NCBI GenBank assembly: GCA_030040175.1
Contig: JASHUF010000506.1
Location: 1 to 15,646 of the forward strand
Source: Acidobacteriaceae bacterium
GTDB lineage: Bacteria > Acidobacteriota > Terriglobia > Terriglobales > Acidobacteriaceae
Length of the DNA: 15,646 nt
Direction of reading: 5' to 3'
Positions 6,296 to 12,716 of the stretch are shown one piece after another (within the stretch, counting starts at the first letter, position 1; each line of letters opens with the position of its first letter). Under the pieces are notes generated by a model. That model saw only the letters and a list, made by a program, of their open reading frames with translations. It searched no databases and was not told the DNA's origin. The position numbers and the translations under genes were made by a program.

Positions 6296-7057
6296 CTGAT
6301 CCTCGACCGGTTCAACCTGAAAGGCAAGAAGGCGCTGGTGACGGGCTCGTCGCGCGGCCTGGGCGCAGCCATTGCGCTTGCGCTCGCAGAGGCGGGCGCG
6401 GATGTAGCCGTGCACGGCTCCAGCGTTGCCCCGGAGGCCGCGCGGCAGAAAGTGCTGGCGGCCGGAGCGCAGTCGCTTGCCTTGGCCGGCGACGTGGGCG
6501 ACGCAACCGTCTGCGCGCTGCTGGTGGAGGAGACCGTGGCGCGCTTCGGCGCCATCGACATCCTGGTAAACAATGCGGGCATCATTCGCCGCTCGCCCGC
6601 AGTCGAGCACCCGGAAGAGGATTGGAAGACCGTGATCGAGGTGAATCTTTCTAGCGTGTTCCGGCTGACGCAACACGCAGGCCGGCACATGCTCAAGCGC
6701 GGCTCGGGGAAGATCATCAACCTGGCTTCGCTGCTCACATTTCAGGGCGGCATTACCGTACCGTCCTACGCCGCGGCCAAAGGCGGCGTGGGCCAGCTGA
6801 CCAAAGCCTTCGCCAACGAGTGGGCCGCGAAAGGCGTGAATGTGAATGCGATTGCGCCAGGCTATATGGAAACCGACAACACCGAGGCGCTGAGAAAGAA
6901 TCCCGAGCGGGCGCGGCAGATTCTGGAGCGGATTCCCGCGGCACGGTGGGGCCGGCCGGAGGACGTAGCCGGCGCCGCGGTATTTCTGGCTTCGGGCGCA
7001 AGCGATTACGTGCACGGGCATATTCTGGTGGTGGATGGCGGATGGATGAACCGTTAA
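6296..7057 (+). CDS. kduD: KduD-like short-chain dehydrogenase (2-deoxy-D-gluconate 3-dehydrogenase type)
   Basis: This is an NAD(P)-dependent SDR of the KduD group, which interconverts 2,5-diketo-3-deoxygluconate and 2-keto-3-deoxygluconate in pectin/uronate breakdown. The cofactor motif T-G-S-S-R-G-L-G is at 16-23, N-N-A-G at 92-95, and the catalytic residues are S145, Y158 and K162. The block S-L-L-T-F-Q-G-G is typical of KduD. The start is unusual. The codon aligned with the KduD initiator (M-I-L-D-x-F) is CTG at 6296, giving 253 residues, the length I recall for E. coli KduD. A purine-rich AGGGAAAGGA lies about ten bases upstream. The only upstream in-frame alternatives are GTG (6164) and TTG (6179), which would add a low-complexity Arg/Ala-rich extension. 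Confidence 0.87.
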   Translation: MILDRFNLKGKKALVTGSSRGLGAAIALALAEAGADVAVHGSSVAPEAARQKVLAAGAQSLALAGDVGDATVCALLVEETVARFGAIDILVNNAGIIRRSPAVEHPEEDWKTVIEVNLSSVFRLTQHAGRHMLKRGSGKIINLASLLTFQGGITVPSYAAAKGGVGQLTKAFANEWAAKGVNVNAIAPGYMETDNTEALRKNPERARQILERIPAARWGRPEDVAGAAVFLASGASDYVHGHILVVDGGWMNR

Positions 7058-7150
7058 TCTGCGCGCGTCCCGGCCACTGGCATCATCCAATTCTCTAAGC
7101 AGTGCAGCGGTGCAGAGAACTCTTAAGCGGCACGGGAAGGTTGGGTGACC

Positions 7151-8041
7151 ATGAACGGAATCGGGATGGGAACTCGCGTCGGGAATCGGTGGATCGCCAT
7201 GGGGATGATGACCGCGGCATGCGCCGGCGCGGCGAGTGCGCAGGCGCAAGCGGCGCCGCCGTCGATTACGGGGCTCGCGCACGTGGCTTTTCGCGTGAGC
7301 GATCTGGACAGGGAGATCAATTTTCTGGGCAAACTGGGGTTTGAAGAGGCGTTCGCCAGCGCCAACGGCACCCGGACGATGGAAGTCTTCGTCAAGGTAA
7401 ACGACCGCCAGTTCCTCGAGCTGTTTCCCCAGAGCGATCCGCCGCAGCCGCTGGGATGGATGCATGCCTGTTACGAGACCGTCGATGCCGGCGGGTTGGC
7501 TGCGCTCTATGCGCAGCGCGGGTTGAAGCCTCCCCCGGTGCGCAAGGCCGGATCCGGCAACCTGATCTTCGCCTTCAGCGATCCATCGGGGCGGACTACC
7601 GAATTCACGCAGTACATGCCGGGCTCGCGGCACATGATGGACAGGGGGGAGCACCTGGGCGAGGACCGCATCTCCGACACGCTGCTGGGATTCGAATTGC
7701 CGGTTTCGGACCTCGCCGCGGAACGGGCTTTCTACACCAAACTCGGATTCGACGCCGAGGACGCGGAAGGCAGCGTGCACCTGACCGCGCCCGATGCGCC
7801 CGGGCTGCGCATCGTGCTGAATTCGTCCGGACCGAGGGGGGAGCCGGAACTCTTGTTTCCGGTGCCGGACGCGCGCAGGGCCGCAGAACAACTGCGGCGC
7901 GCGGGCCTCAAGGCAGACCGGCAGGACAAGCTGGTGTTTGTCCGCGATCCGGACGGGAATGTGTTTGTGCTGCTGGAGACGGGATCGGCCGTAGGGCTGC
8001 TTGCCCCCGCGCCCGAAGGGCGAGCGAAAAGCGCGCGCTAA
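7151..8041 (+). CDS. Exported two-domain VOC (glyoxalase/dioxygenase-fold) protein
   Basis: The product has 296 residues with an N-terminal signal-like segment (hydrophobic about 14-28, likely cleavage near A-S-A-Q at 28-31). Two VOC modules follow. In the first (about 40-160), H and E residues at the expected metal-ligand places are visible: I-T-G-L-A-H-V-A-F-R-V, F-L-E-L-F, W-M-H-A-C and T-E-F. The second (about 170-280) keeps the fold pattern (V-S-D-L-A-A-E-R-A-F-Y-T-K-L-G-F, D-P-D-G-N-V-F-V-L-L-E) but seems to lack the first histidine. The activity cannot be named. GGGAAGG lies ten bases before ATG 7151, which I prefer over GTG 7145. It lies 93 bases after kduD, possibly co-transcribed; a partial inverted repeat (TTCTCT/AGAGAA, 7091-7119) lies between them. 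Confidence 0.83.
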   Translation: MNGIGMGTRVGNRWIAMGMMTAACAGAASAQAQAAPPSITGLAHVAFRVSDLDREINFLGKLGFEEAFASANGTRTMEVFVKVNDRQFLELFPQSDPPQPLGWMHACYETVDAGGLAALYAQRGLKPPPVRKAGSGNLIFAFSDPSGRTTEFTQYMPGSRHMMDRGEHLGEDRISDTLLGFELPVSDLAAERAFYTKLGFDAEDAEGSVHLTAPDAPGLRIVLNSSGPRGEPELLFPVPDARRAAEQLRRAGLKADRQDKLVFVRDPDGNVFVLLETGSAVGLLAPAPEGRAKSAR

Positions 8042-8084
8042 GGCATTTCTCCTTCGGATATCGCCATTTTCGGCCCTTTCCAGG

Positions 8085-8111
8085 GTGCCGATTTCTTGGT
8101 GAAATCGGCAC
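8085..8111. terminator. Perfect 11-bp hairpin between convergent genes
   Basis: GTGCCGATTTC (8085-8095) pairs perfectly with GAAATCGGCAC (8101-8111) around a five-base loop. It lies 43 bases after the VOC gene stop and 42 bases beyond the stop of the convergent small gene, the position of a bidirectional terminator. There is no long T-run on either side, so intrinsic termination is not certain. It could instead stabilise 3' ends. Confidence 0.55.
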
Positions 8112-8153
8112 TTGACCTCGGTGGCTTCGGTGTACAGCAGAAGAAGAAATGCT

Positions 8154-8348
8154 TTAAGTGCGCGCAGCGGTTGGCGCAGAAGCGTATTCCTGCGCGGCGA
8201 GCCAGGAGAGGGCTTTCTCCGGGCAGATGTGGCGCGCCTCAATCGCGTCCAGTGCGGATTCGCTTTCGACTGAAGACGCGATGGTCAGGAAGCAGTCGAG
8301 GCAGCGGGTGTTCCAACTTCCGTTTTCGTTTTGCGTGCGGGTGTACAT
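8154..8348 (-). CDS. Small Cys/His protein, putative zinc-binding
   Basis: The product has 64 residues with C16-x2-C19 and H40-x-C42 (N-T-R-C-L-D-C-F and A-R-H-I-C), a spacing that suits a single zinc site. The acidic stretch between them (V-E-S-E-S-A-L-D-A-I-E) is probably helical. I recall similar short orphan proteins in acidobacterial genomes but know no function. The start ATG at 8348 has GGTGAAGGTAG about seven bases upstream, a reasonable ribosome binding site. The 122-bp repeat lies 19 bases upstream of the start, so any promoter must be inside or beyond that repeat. Confidence 0.65.
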   Translation of the reverse strand: MYTRTQNENGSWNTRCLDCFLTIASSVESESALDAIEARHICPEKALSWLAAQEYASAPTAART

Positions 8349-8367
8349 AGCGTTCTACCTTCACCAG

Positions 8368-8489
8368 GCTAACGCATTTTCTGAGTAGCTGTATCCCGAA
8401 GACGGAAGGCAGAGTCGACGCGACCAACAGGGAGCGGCGACCTTACGAGGAAAGGAAAAGGACACAGTCACTCAGAAAATGCCGTAGCC
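8368..8489 (+). repeat. 122-bp dispersed repeat with terminal inverted repeats, copy 2
   Basis: This is base-for-base identical to 112-233, in the same orientation, 8256 bases away. The left flank adds one more matching base, so the inverted repeats can be read as GGCTA...TAGCC here. It separates the two small minus-strand genes and reaches within 20 bases of the start of the Cys/His gene, where it may supply or disrupt promoter sequence. Perfect identity in non-coding sequence points to recent movement, gene conversion or selection. Confidence 0.9.
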
Positions 8490-8564
8490 GGGAATTGCAT
8501 GCGAACGGTAGGATCGCCGTCACATGACCCATGGGATGCACGCACGCGCGAGACAGTTCCACAT

Positions 8565-8849
8565 TTACAGGTTTTCCCACTGATCGGGATGCTTGCGCAG
8601 ATGCCAGCATGGGTCCTGGCCGTCCTGCGGAAAGAGCGCGACCGCGCAGGGAACCGTAACCGGGCCGAGATAGTCGTACTCCTCTTTCTGGCCTTTGAGG
8701 GGAATGCCCATGTAACGGTTGACGGTGACGGTGGAAGTGGGCGAGCCGCGCAGATGAAAGACGGTCCAGTCGCCGATGTAGGTGGCCACGAAGCAGGCGG
8801 CCATGGAGACAAAGGCGCGAAAGATCCATCGGCCCAGAAGACGGAACAC
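8565..8849 (-). CDS. Small single-pass membrane protein, unknown function
   Basis: The product has 94 residues with one transmembrane segment near the N-terminus (about 11-31, A-F-V-S-M-A-A-C-F-V-A-T-Y-I-G-D). A soluble domain of about 60 residues follows, with two cysteines, C68 and C81 (V-P-C-A-V and D-P-C-W-H), that could form a disulfide outside the membrane. I recall related short proteins in acidobacteria with the same ...P-C-W-x-L...H ending, with no assigned role. The start is GTG at 8849 with AAAGAGG seven bases upstream. Coding is supported by that site, the membrane segment and a clean stop. A promoter candidate and GC-rich hairpin lie upstream. Confidence 0.75.
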   Translation of the reverse strand: MFRLLGRWIFRAFVSMAACFVATYIGDWTVFHLRGSPTSTVTVNRYMGIPLKGQKEEYDYLGPVTVPCAVALFPQDGQDPCWHLRKHPDQWENL

Positions 8850-8890
8850 GATTCAGCCTCTTTCCAGAGAACGTGTTGAACCCCGAAGCG

Positions 8891-8915
8891 CGGCGCCGGT
8901 GAGCCGCCGGCGCCG
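8891..8915. terminator. GC-rich hairpin in glk downstream / small-gene leader region
   Basis: CGGCGCCGG (8891-8899) and CCGGCGCCG (8907-8915) form a perfect 9-bp, all-GC stem around a seven-base loop. It lies 124 bases beyond the glk stop, so it may terminate the pgl-glk transcript. It would also lie inside the leader of the 94-residue membrane protein gene if that gene starts at the promoter at 8937-8964. There is no T-run. Confidence 0.4.
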
Positions 8916-8936
8916 GGCCTGCTCCAGAATAACGCC

Positions 8937-8964
8937 TATATAAGCGGATCAGCGGCGATGTCCA
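8937..8964 (-). promoter_or_regulatory. Candidate promoter for the 94-residue membrane protein gene
   Basis: On the minus strand TGGACA (8964-8959, 5 of 6 to TTGACA) and TATATA (8942-8937, 4 of 6 to TATAAT) are separated by 16 bases. Transcription would start near 8930, giving an ~80-base leader that includes the hairpin at 8891-8915 and the ribosome binding site before GTG 8849. Confidence 0.45.
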
Positions 8965-9038
8965 CGAGGTTTTCGGCGCGAAGGATTCCGCGCTGGGCAG
9001 GTTGTAGTGCCGTTGGGAGCGCGCCGGATTCGCGTCGC

Positions 9039-10058
9039 TCAGAACTTCACGCTGGCGGCGCGGGGCGAGATGCCGCTGAGCTCCGCGGCGCGGGCCTCCG
9101 CATACGCAGCGGCGCCGATGAGCGCGGTGCGGCTCTCGAGAATGATGCGCACGGGCATGTGCACGAGCAGCTGGCTCAGGCGCCCCTTGTCCGTGAAGGC
9201 TTTCATGAAGGTGCCGTCTTTCAGCTTCTCGAGGATGCGGGGGGCGATTCCGCCGCCGACGTAGAGACCGCCGACGGAGAGCACCTTGAGCGCCAGATTG
9301 CCGGCCTCAGCGCCGTACGCGGAAACAAACATATCGAGGGCCTTCTCGCAGATCTCGCTTTTGGCGGCCAGGGCGAGCTCGGTGATGACGGCATTGGGAT
9401 CTTCCGCGGCCATGCGCTGGGCAAGCGAGGCCGGCTCTTCAATGCCGCGGACGTCGCGCAGGAACTCGTAGCAGTTGGTCAACCCCTGGCCGCTGACCAC
9501 GCGTTCAAAGCTCACCCGCCCGTTGTACTTCTGCATGAGGAAGCGCAGCAGGTCGATCTCGCCGTCGTTGCGCGGCGCAAAATCGGAGTGGCCGCCCTCG
9601 GAGGGGTAAGGCACGTAGTCGCGTCCGTCCCAGATGAGCAGCGCCTCGCCCAGGCCGGTGCCCGCGGAGATGAGCGCGCGGTTGCCGATCTGGCGCGCGT
9701 CGCCTTCGCTCAAGGTGTAGATCTGGTCGGAGCCGAGCTCGGCGATGCCGTAGCCGTTGGCCTGAAGATCGTTGATGAGGAAGACGTAGTCGATCTTGAG
9801 ATTGGCAGCCAGCTCGCGGCTGTCGAGCGTCCAGGGCAGATTAGTCAGGCGCAGGCGGCCCTCCCGCACCGGGCCGGGCACGCCGAAGCAGGCGGCGAAG
9901 ACTTTTTCCGTGACGATGAATTCCCTGACGATCTCCTCGAGGCCGGAATATTCCTTCGCCGGGAATTGCTGGGCGCGGGTATGCTTCAGCTCGCCGTCGG
10001 TAAAGTCGTAGAGCGCCAGATTGACCTTGGTGCCGCCCACATCGCCCGCAAGAATCAT
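9039..10058 (-). CDS. glk: Glucokinase
   Basis: This cytoplasmic ATP-dependent enzyme phosphorylates glucose to glucose-6-phosphate. The product has 339 residues and is of the E. coli Glk type (no ROK zinc-cysteine motif seen). The phosphate-binding block G-D-V-G-G-T-K is at 5-11. The catalytic region I-N-D-L-Q-A-N (95-101) carries the expected general-base Asp97. S-A-G-T-G-L-G is at 131-137 and the sugar-binding E-G-G-H-S-D-F at 154-160. V-G-G-G-I-A-P-R lies in the C-terminal half. The ATG overlaps the pgl stop as ATGA, with a strong GGAGAGGAAAGG just before it inside pgl, so the two are co-transcribed and probably translationally coupled. Both products handle the glucose-6-phosphate entry point to the pentose phosphate pathway. 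Confidence 0.96.
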   Translation of the reverse strand: MILAGDVGGTKVNLALYDFTDGELKHTRAQQFPAKEYSGLEEIVREFIVTEKVFAACFGVPGPVREGRLRLTNLPWTLDSRELAANLKIDYVFLINDLQANGYGIAELGSDQIYTLSEGDARQIGNRALISAGTGLGEALLIWDGRDYVPYPSEGGHSDFAPRNDGEIDLLRFLMQKYNGRVSFERVVSGQGLTNCYEFLRDVRGIEEPASLAQRMAAEDPNAVITELALAAKSEICEKALDMFVSAYGAEAGNLALKVLSVGGLYVGGGIAPRILEKLKDGTFMKAFTDKGRLSQLLVHMPVRIILESRTALIGAAAYAEARAAELSGISPRAASVKF

Positions 10059-10852
10059 CCTTTCCTCTCCAGCGCGCCCATACCCTTCCCGCCGGTGGCG
10101 GGCAGCAGCGAGGCCGCAGCCTTGTCCAGAAGCAAGGTCAGTATACCGCCCGAGGGGGCGATGAGCTGGCTGGGCAGGCGCTCGGGATCGCGCGGGCCGA
10201 GCATGACTTCCCTGAGGATTTGCGCCTTGTCCGCGCCGGCAATCAGGAAGAACACGCTCGCTCCCCGGTTGATGACCGGCGCGGTGAGGGTGATGCGCCA
10301 GGCGTCCTTGTTCTGCACATGATTGGCCACAACAAGGCGGCTTGTTTCGCGGAGCGCGGCGGTGTGCGGAAAGAGCGAGGCGGTGTGGCCGTCCGGCCCC
10401 ATCCCCAGGGCGATGAGATCGAAGCGGGGAAGCTCGGCGCCTTCCAGGCGAAAGCTCGTGCGCAGCTCTGACTCGTAGCGGGAGGCGGCAACGTCGGGCG
10501 CCAGTTCGCCTTCCATGCGATGAATGCGCTCCGGCGCAAGCGGCACGTGGTCGAGCATGGCCTCGCGGGTCATGCGGTAGTTGGAGTCGGGGTGGTCAGG
10601 CGGAACGCAGCGTTCGTCGGCCCAGAAGAGATCGAGCTTGTCCCAGGGCATGGCGGAGCGGAGAGGCTCCTGTGCGTCGGCGAGCAGCTCGAAAGCCGCC
10701 TTGGGCGTGGAACCGCCGCTGATGGCGAGGCGGGCGCGGCCGCGCGCAGCGGTTGCTTGCGCTGTTACCTCAACAAAATGCTGCGCCGCCCGCCGGGCAA
10801 GAGCCGCGGCGTCGGGCTCGACGAAGTATTCGATCCGGAGTTTTTGCCCCAT
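10055..10852 (-). CDS. pgl: 6-phosphogluconolactonase
   Basis: This is the DevB/SOL-type lactonase of the oxidative pentose phosphate pathway, which hydrolyses 6-phosphoglucono-delta-lactone. The product has 265 residues. Diagnostic blocks are I-S-G-G-S-T-P-K (phosphate loop), F-W-A-D-E-R-C-V-P-P-D-H-P-D-S-N-Y and G-M-G-P-D-G-H-T-A-S-L-F-P. I chose ATG 10852 because GGGAGGA sits nine bases before it; GTG 10861 touches that same motif and is unlikely. Its stop overlaps the glk start. The small gene at 10914-11177 ends 61 bases upstream on the same strand, so a longer operon is possible. No zwf or gnd gene is in the window. Confidence 0.95.
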   Translation of the reverse strand: MGQKLRIEYFVEPDAAALARRAAQHFVEVTAQATAARGRARLAISGGSTPKAAFELLADAQEPLRSAMPWDKLDLFWADERCVPPDHPDSNYRMTREAMLDHVPLAPERIHRMEGELAPDVAASRYESELRTSFRLEGAELPRFDLIALGMGPDGHTASLFPHTAALRETSRLVVANHVQNKDAWRITLTAPVINRGASVFFLIAGADKAQILREVMLGPRDPERLPSQLIAPSGGILTLLLDKAAASLLPATGGKGMGALERKG

Positions 10853-10913
10853 GGCGGCCACTCCTCCCAGCTCTACCTTACACGGAGGAGGATGCGCGCA
10901 AGTGGACGCAGGT

Positions 10914-11177
10914 TCAGGATTCTTCTTCGAGCGATTCGAGCATGGAGTGGAGCGCGCGCTGCACGCCGGCGGGCGACTGATGCTCGGGCGCGAGATCGAT
11001 GGCCGGCGTATGCATCCAGCGCGATGCGAGGCTTAACTGCCAATCGCCGTTGTCGGGAGCGGGCAGGACGGAGACGTGCCAGTCCCCTTCAAATTCCGGC
11101 CGGCCGCCCAACTCCACCACGGCCTGATAAATCTCGTCCGGAATCTCGCTGCTTCGTTTGCTGATGGTGATCCCCAT
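10914..11177 (-). CDS. Small hypothetical protein
   Basis: The product has 87 residues, is soluble and slightly acidic, with no cysteines and no signal peptide. The middle holds aromatic-rich beta-like segments (F-E-G-D-W-H-V-S-V-L-P and G-D-W-Q-L-S-L-A-S-R-W) and the C-terminus is helical and acidic (L-E-S-L-E-E-E-S). I do not recognise the family. ATG 11177 has no ribosome binding site. TTGCCC-17-TAATCT ends only a few bases before it, so a leaderless transcript is possible. An in-frame extension to 11369 reads as Arg/Pro-rich noise and is rejected. The gene lies between usp and pgl on the same strand; a link to either is only positional. Confidence 0.7.
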   Translation of the reverse strand: MGITISKRSSEIPDEIYQAVVELGGRPEFEGDWHVSVLPAPDNGDWQLSLASRWMHTPAIDLAPEHQSPAGVQRALHSMLESLEEES

Positions 11178-11399
11178 TAGGGGAGAGATTACAGCCCTGC
11201 CCTTTGAGGGGCAACGCGGAAAACAGCCGCGCCGGTTCCGGACGTACCCAAGGATGCAAGACCCTGTTCGCGCGCGCTCTGCTGAACCCGGGATTGAATT
11301 TTGGGCGATCGTGCAGGCGCGGGTCCCTGGCTTGGCCTGGAGCAGACGGAACCAACCGCGTGGAGGCAATGAAACCCGCGCGCGGCGCAGGCGGCGAAG

Positions 11400-12359
11400 C
11401 TAGAAGACTCCGGCGATGTATTCCTCGGCCGGGCGCAGATTCTCCGCCTTCGATCCCGATTCGTCAAGCACCACGGGCGAGAGCGTGATGACGGGGCAGT
11501 GCGCCTGCGCCAGCACCTTGTAGACCACACCGTGCCGGGTAATTGCGGCAAAGGCCGAGGCGCCCTGCGCGCCCAGCACGATAAGGTCGGCCTGCTGCGC
11601 GCGGCTCTGATACAGCAGCTCCTCGGTCGGGTCGCCGGGCACCACGATGGTCTGGATGGAGATTCTGCCCTGCAGGGGCGCGGGAACGAGCGCGAGCATG
11701 TCGGCTTCCAATTGATCGAGGGAGCGGCCGGCGAGAAGCTGTACCCGATCCTGGGGGCGAATCACATGCTGTAGGATGAGGCGTGCGCGATGCTCGGCGG
11801 CCAGTTCCGCGGCAAAGCCGGCGACGATGGTGCTGGACTCAAGCAGGCTTGCGGCGCAAAGGATGGTTCGCGTAGCAAATCCGCGATACGCGCCGTCGAC
11901 CACCTGCGGTCCGACGATATAAACGGGGACGGTGGCCCTGCGCAGGACGGCCTCCGCAACCGAGCCCACGAGCAGCTTGCCGATGGGGCCCGGAGAATGC
12001 GTGCCCATCACGATGCGATCGATCTCCCGCTCGCGGCTGAAGGCGAGAATCTGATCGGCGGGCAAGCCCGGGCGCACCACCACCTCGCATTGCAGGCCCT
12101 CGGCGCGGACACGCTCCGCCAGCGGCTCCAGTTGATGCTCTTCCGTGCGCGCCGCCGCGCCATAATCATAGAAGCGGACGCCCGAGTTCTCCGCCGTGGA
12201 AACCACCAGCGTGTCATAGACGTGGAAGAGGATGAAATCGGCGCCGAACTCCTTGGCCTGGGCCAGCGCGAAGGAAAACGCCTTTTCGTTCGCGGGAATC
12301 TCAGAGGCAAAGAGAAGAGTGGAGGGTTTTGTCCAGCCCGGCTTGAATTCGACTGCCAT
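11400..12359 (-). CDS. Tandem-domain universal stress protein
   Basis: The product has 319 residues with two UspA (HUP-fold) domains, about 10-152 and 163-310. In the first, the ATP-loop region is V-M-G-T-H-S-P-G-P-I-G-K-L-L-V-G-S-V-A-E (118-137), close to the G-x2-G-x9-G-S/T nucleotide motif but with one glycine replaced. In the second, the loop (L-G-A-Q-G-A-S-A-F) is shorter and less like an ATP binder. The role is probably stress or energy-state adaptation; no target can be named. The start is strongly supported by AAGGAG about six bases before ATG 12359. A TATAGT -10 (12386-12391) and a Crp/Fnr-like palindrome (12437-12450) lie upstream. It is divergent from the radical SAM gene. Confidence 0.92.
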   Translation of the reverse strand: MAVEFKPGWTKPSTLLFASEIPANEKAFSFALAQAKEFGADFILFHVYDTLVVSTAENSGVRFYDYGAAARTEEHQLEPLAERVRAEGLQCEVVVRPGLPADQILAFSREREIDRIVMGTHSPGPIGKLLVGSVAEAVLRRATVPVYIVGPQVVDGAYRGFATRTILCAASLLESSTIVAGFAAELAAEHRARLILQHVIRPQDRVQLLAGRSLDQLEADMLALVPAPLQGRISIQTIVVPGDPTEELLYQSRAQQADLIVLGAQGASAFAAITRHGVVYKVLAQAHCPVITLSPVVLDESGSKAENLRPAEEYIAGVF

Positions 12360-12385
12360 GGGAAACTCCTTGTGGTGCGTTCCAA

Positions 12386-12391
12386 ACTATA
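12386..12391 (-). promoter_or_regulatory. -10 element of the usp promoter
   Basis: The minus strand reads TATAGT, 5 of 6 to the consensus, 26 bases before the usp ATG, with the ribosome binding site between. No good -35 is present, as expected if an activator is needed. The predicted start near 12379 puts the palindrome centred at 12443.5 at about -64, close to the -61.5 used by class I Crp/Fnr activation. Confidence 0.45.
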
Positions 12392-12436
12392 ACCATCGGC
12401 TCGAACCGTTTGCCGTGACTGGCCGCACAACTTCTA

Positions 12437-12450
12437 GTGATCTATCTCAC
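12437..12450. promoter_or_regulatory. Crp/Fnr-family binding site, usp side
   Basis: GTGA-TCTATC-TCAC is a perfect two-fold site with the half-sites and six-base spacer of the Crp consensus (TGTGA-N6-TCACA). The flanking A and T extend the symmetry to AGTGA/TCACT. It lies 77 bases upstream of usp. Whether the regulator is a cAMP, oxygen, NO or other sensor cannot be told from the site. Confidence 0.55.
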
Positions 12451-12630
12451 TCGGAGGGTCTGCTTCACTCAAAATAGGACGCGATGCCCTGCTTTCGGGA
12501 GCACGGTCAACGCCTCGCAGCCGGGGAATGCGCCGGGATTTCCACAAACTTCCACAGGTACCCTATTTTGTCCTCATTTCAGGAAATTTGTCCAGTTGCG
12601 CGGGGCAGCTCATTTGGCCGAAGACCGAAC

Positions 12631-12644
12631 GTGATCCCGATCAC
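12631..12644. promoter_or_regulatory. Crp/Fnr-family binding site, radical SAM side
   Basis: GTGATCCCGATCAC is a perfect palindrome that reads as GTGA-N6-TCAC (Crp-like) or GTGAT-N4-ATCAC (one base per half from the Fnr consensus TTGAT-N4-ATCAA). It lies 72 bases before the radical SAM ATG. A weak -10-like TGGAAT (12673-12678) downstream would place it near -47. The rest of the 12360-12716 gap is relatively AT-rich but holds no gene. It contains short direct repeats: TTCCACA at 12540 and 12550, TTTGTCC at 12567 and 12587. Confidence 0.55.
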
Positions 12645-12716
12645 TGCCGGAGAGGGTTCCTGGCTGCTCTTCTGGAATCGGGTTGCGGCTCACAGGCCGC
12701 GCCCGGAGAGGCTATT

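Noticed and set aside
6011..8242. Minus-strand open frame of 743 codons across kduD and the VOC gene
   Set aside because: It spans two well-supported plus-strand genes and their intergenic gap, with Arg/His/Pro-rich composition and no domain pattern.
8499..8879. Plus-strand 126-codon open frame over the small membrane protein gene
   Set aside because: The minus strand has a ribosome binding site, membrane helix and cysteine pattern; the plus frame shows none.
12540..12556. TTCCACA pairs as DnaA boxes or an origin
   Set aside because: They deviate from TTATNCACA, there are only two, and no dnaA, dnaN or gyrB neighbour or AT-rich unwinding region is present.
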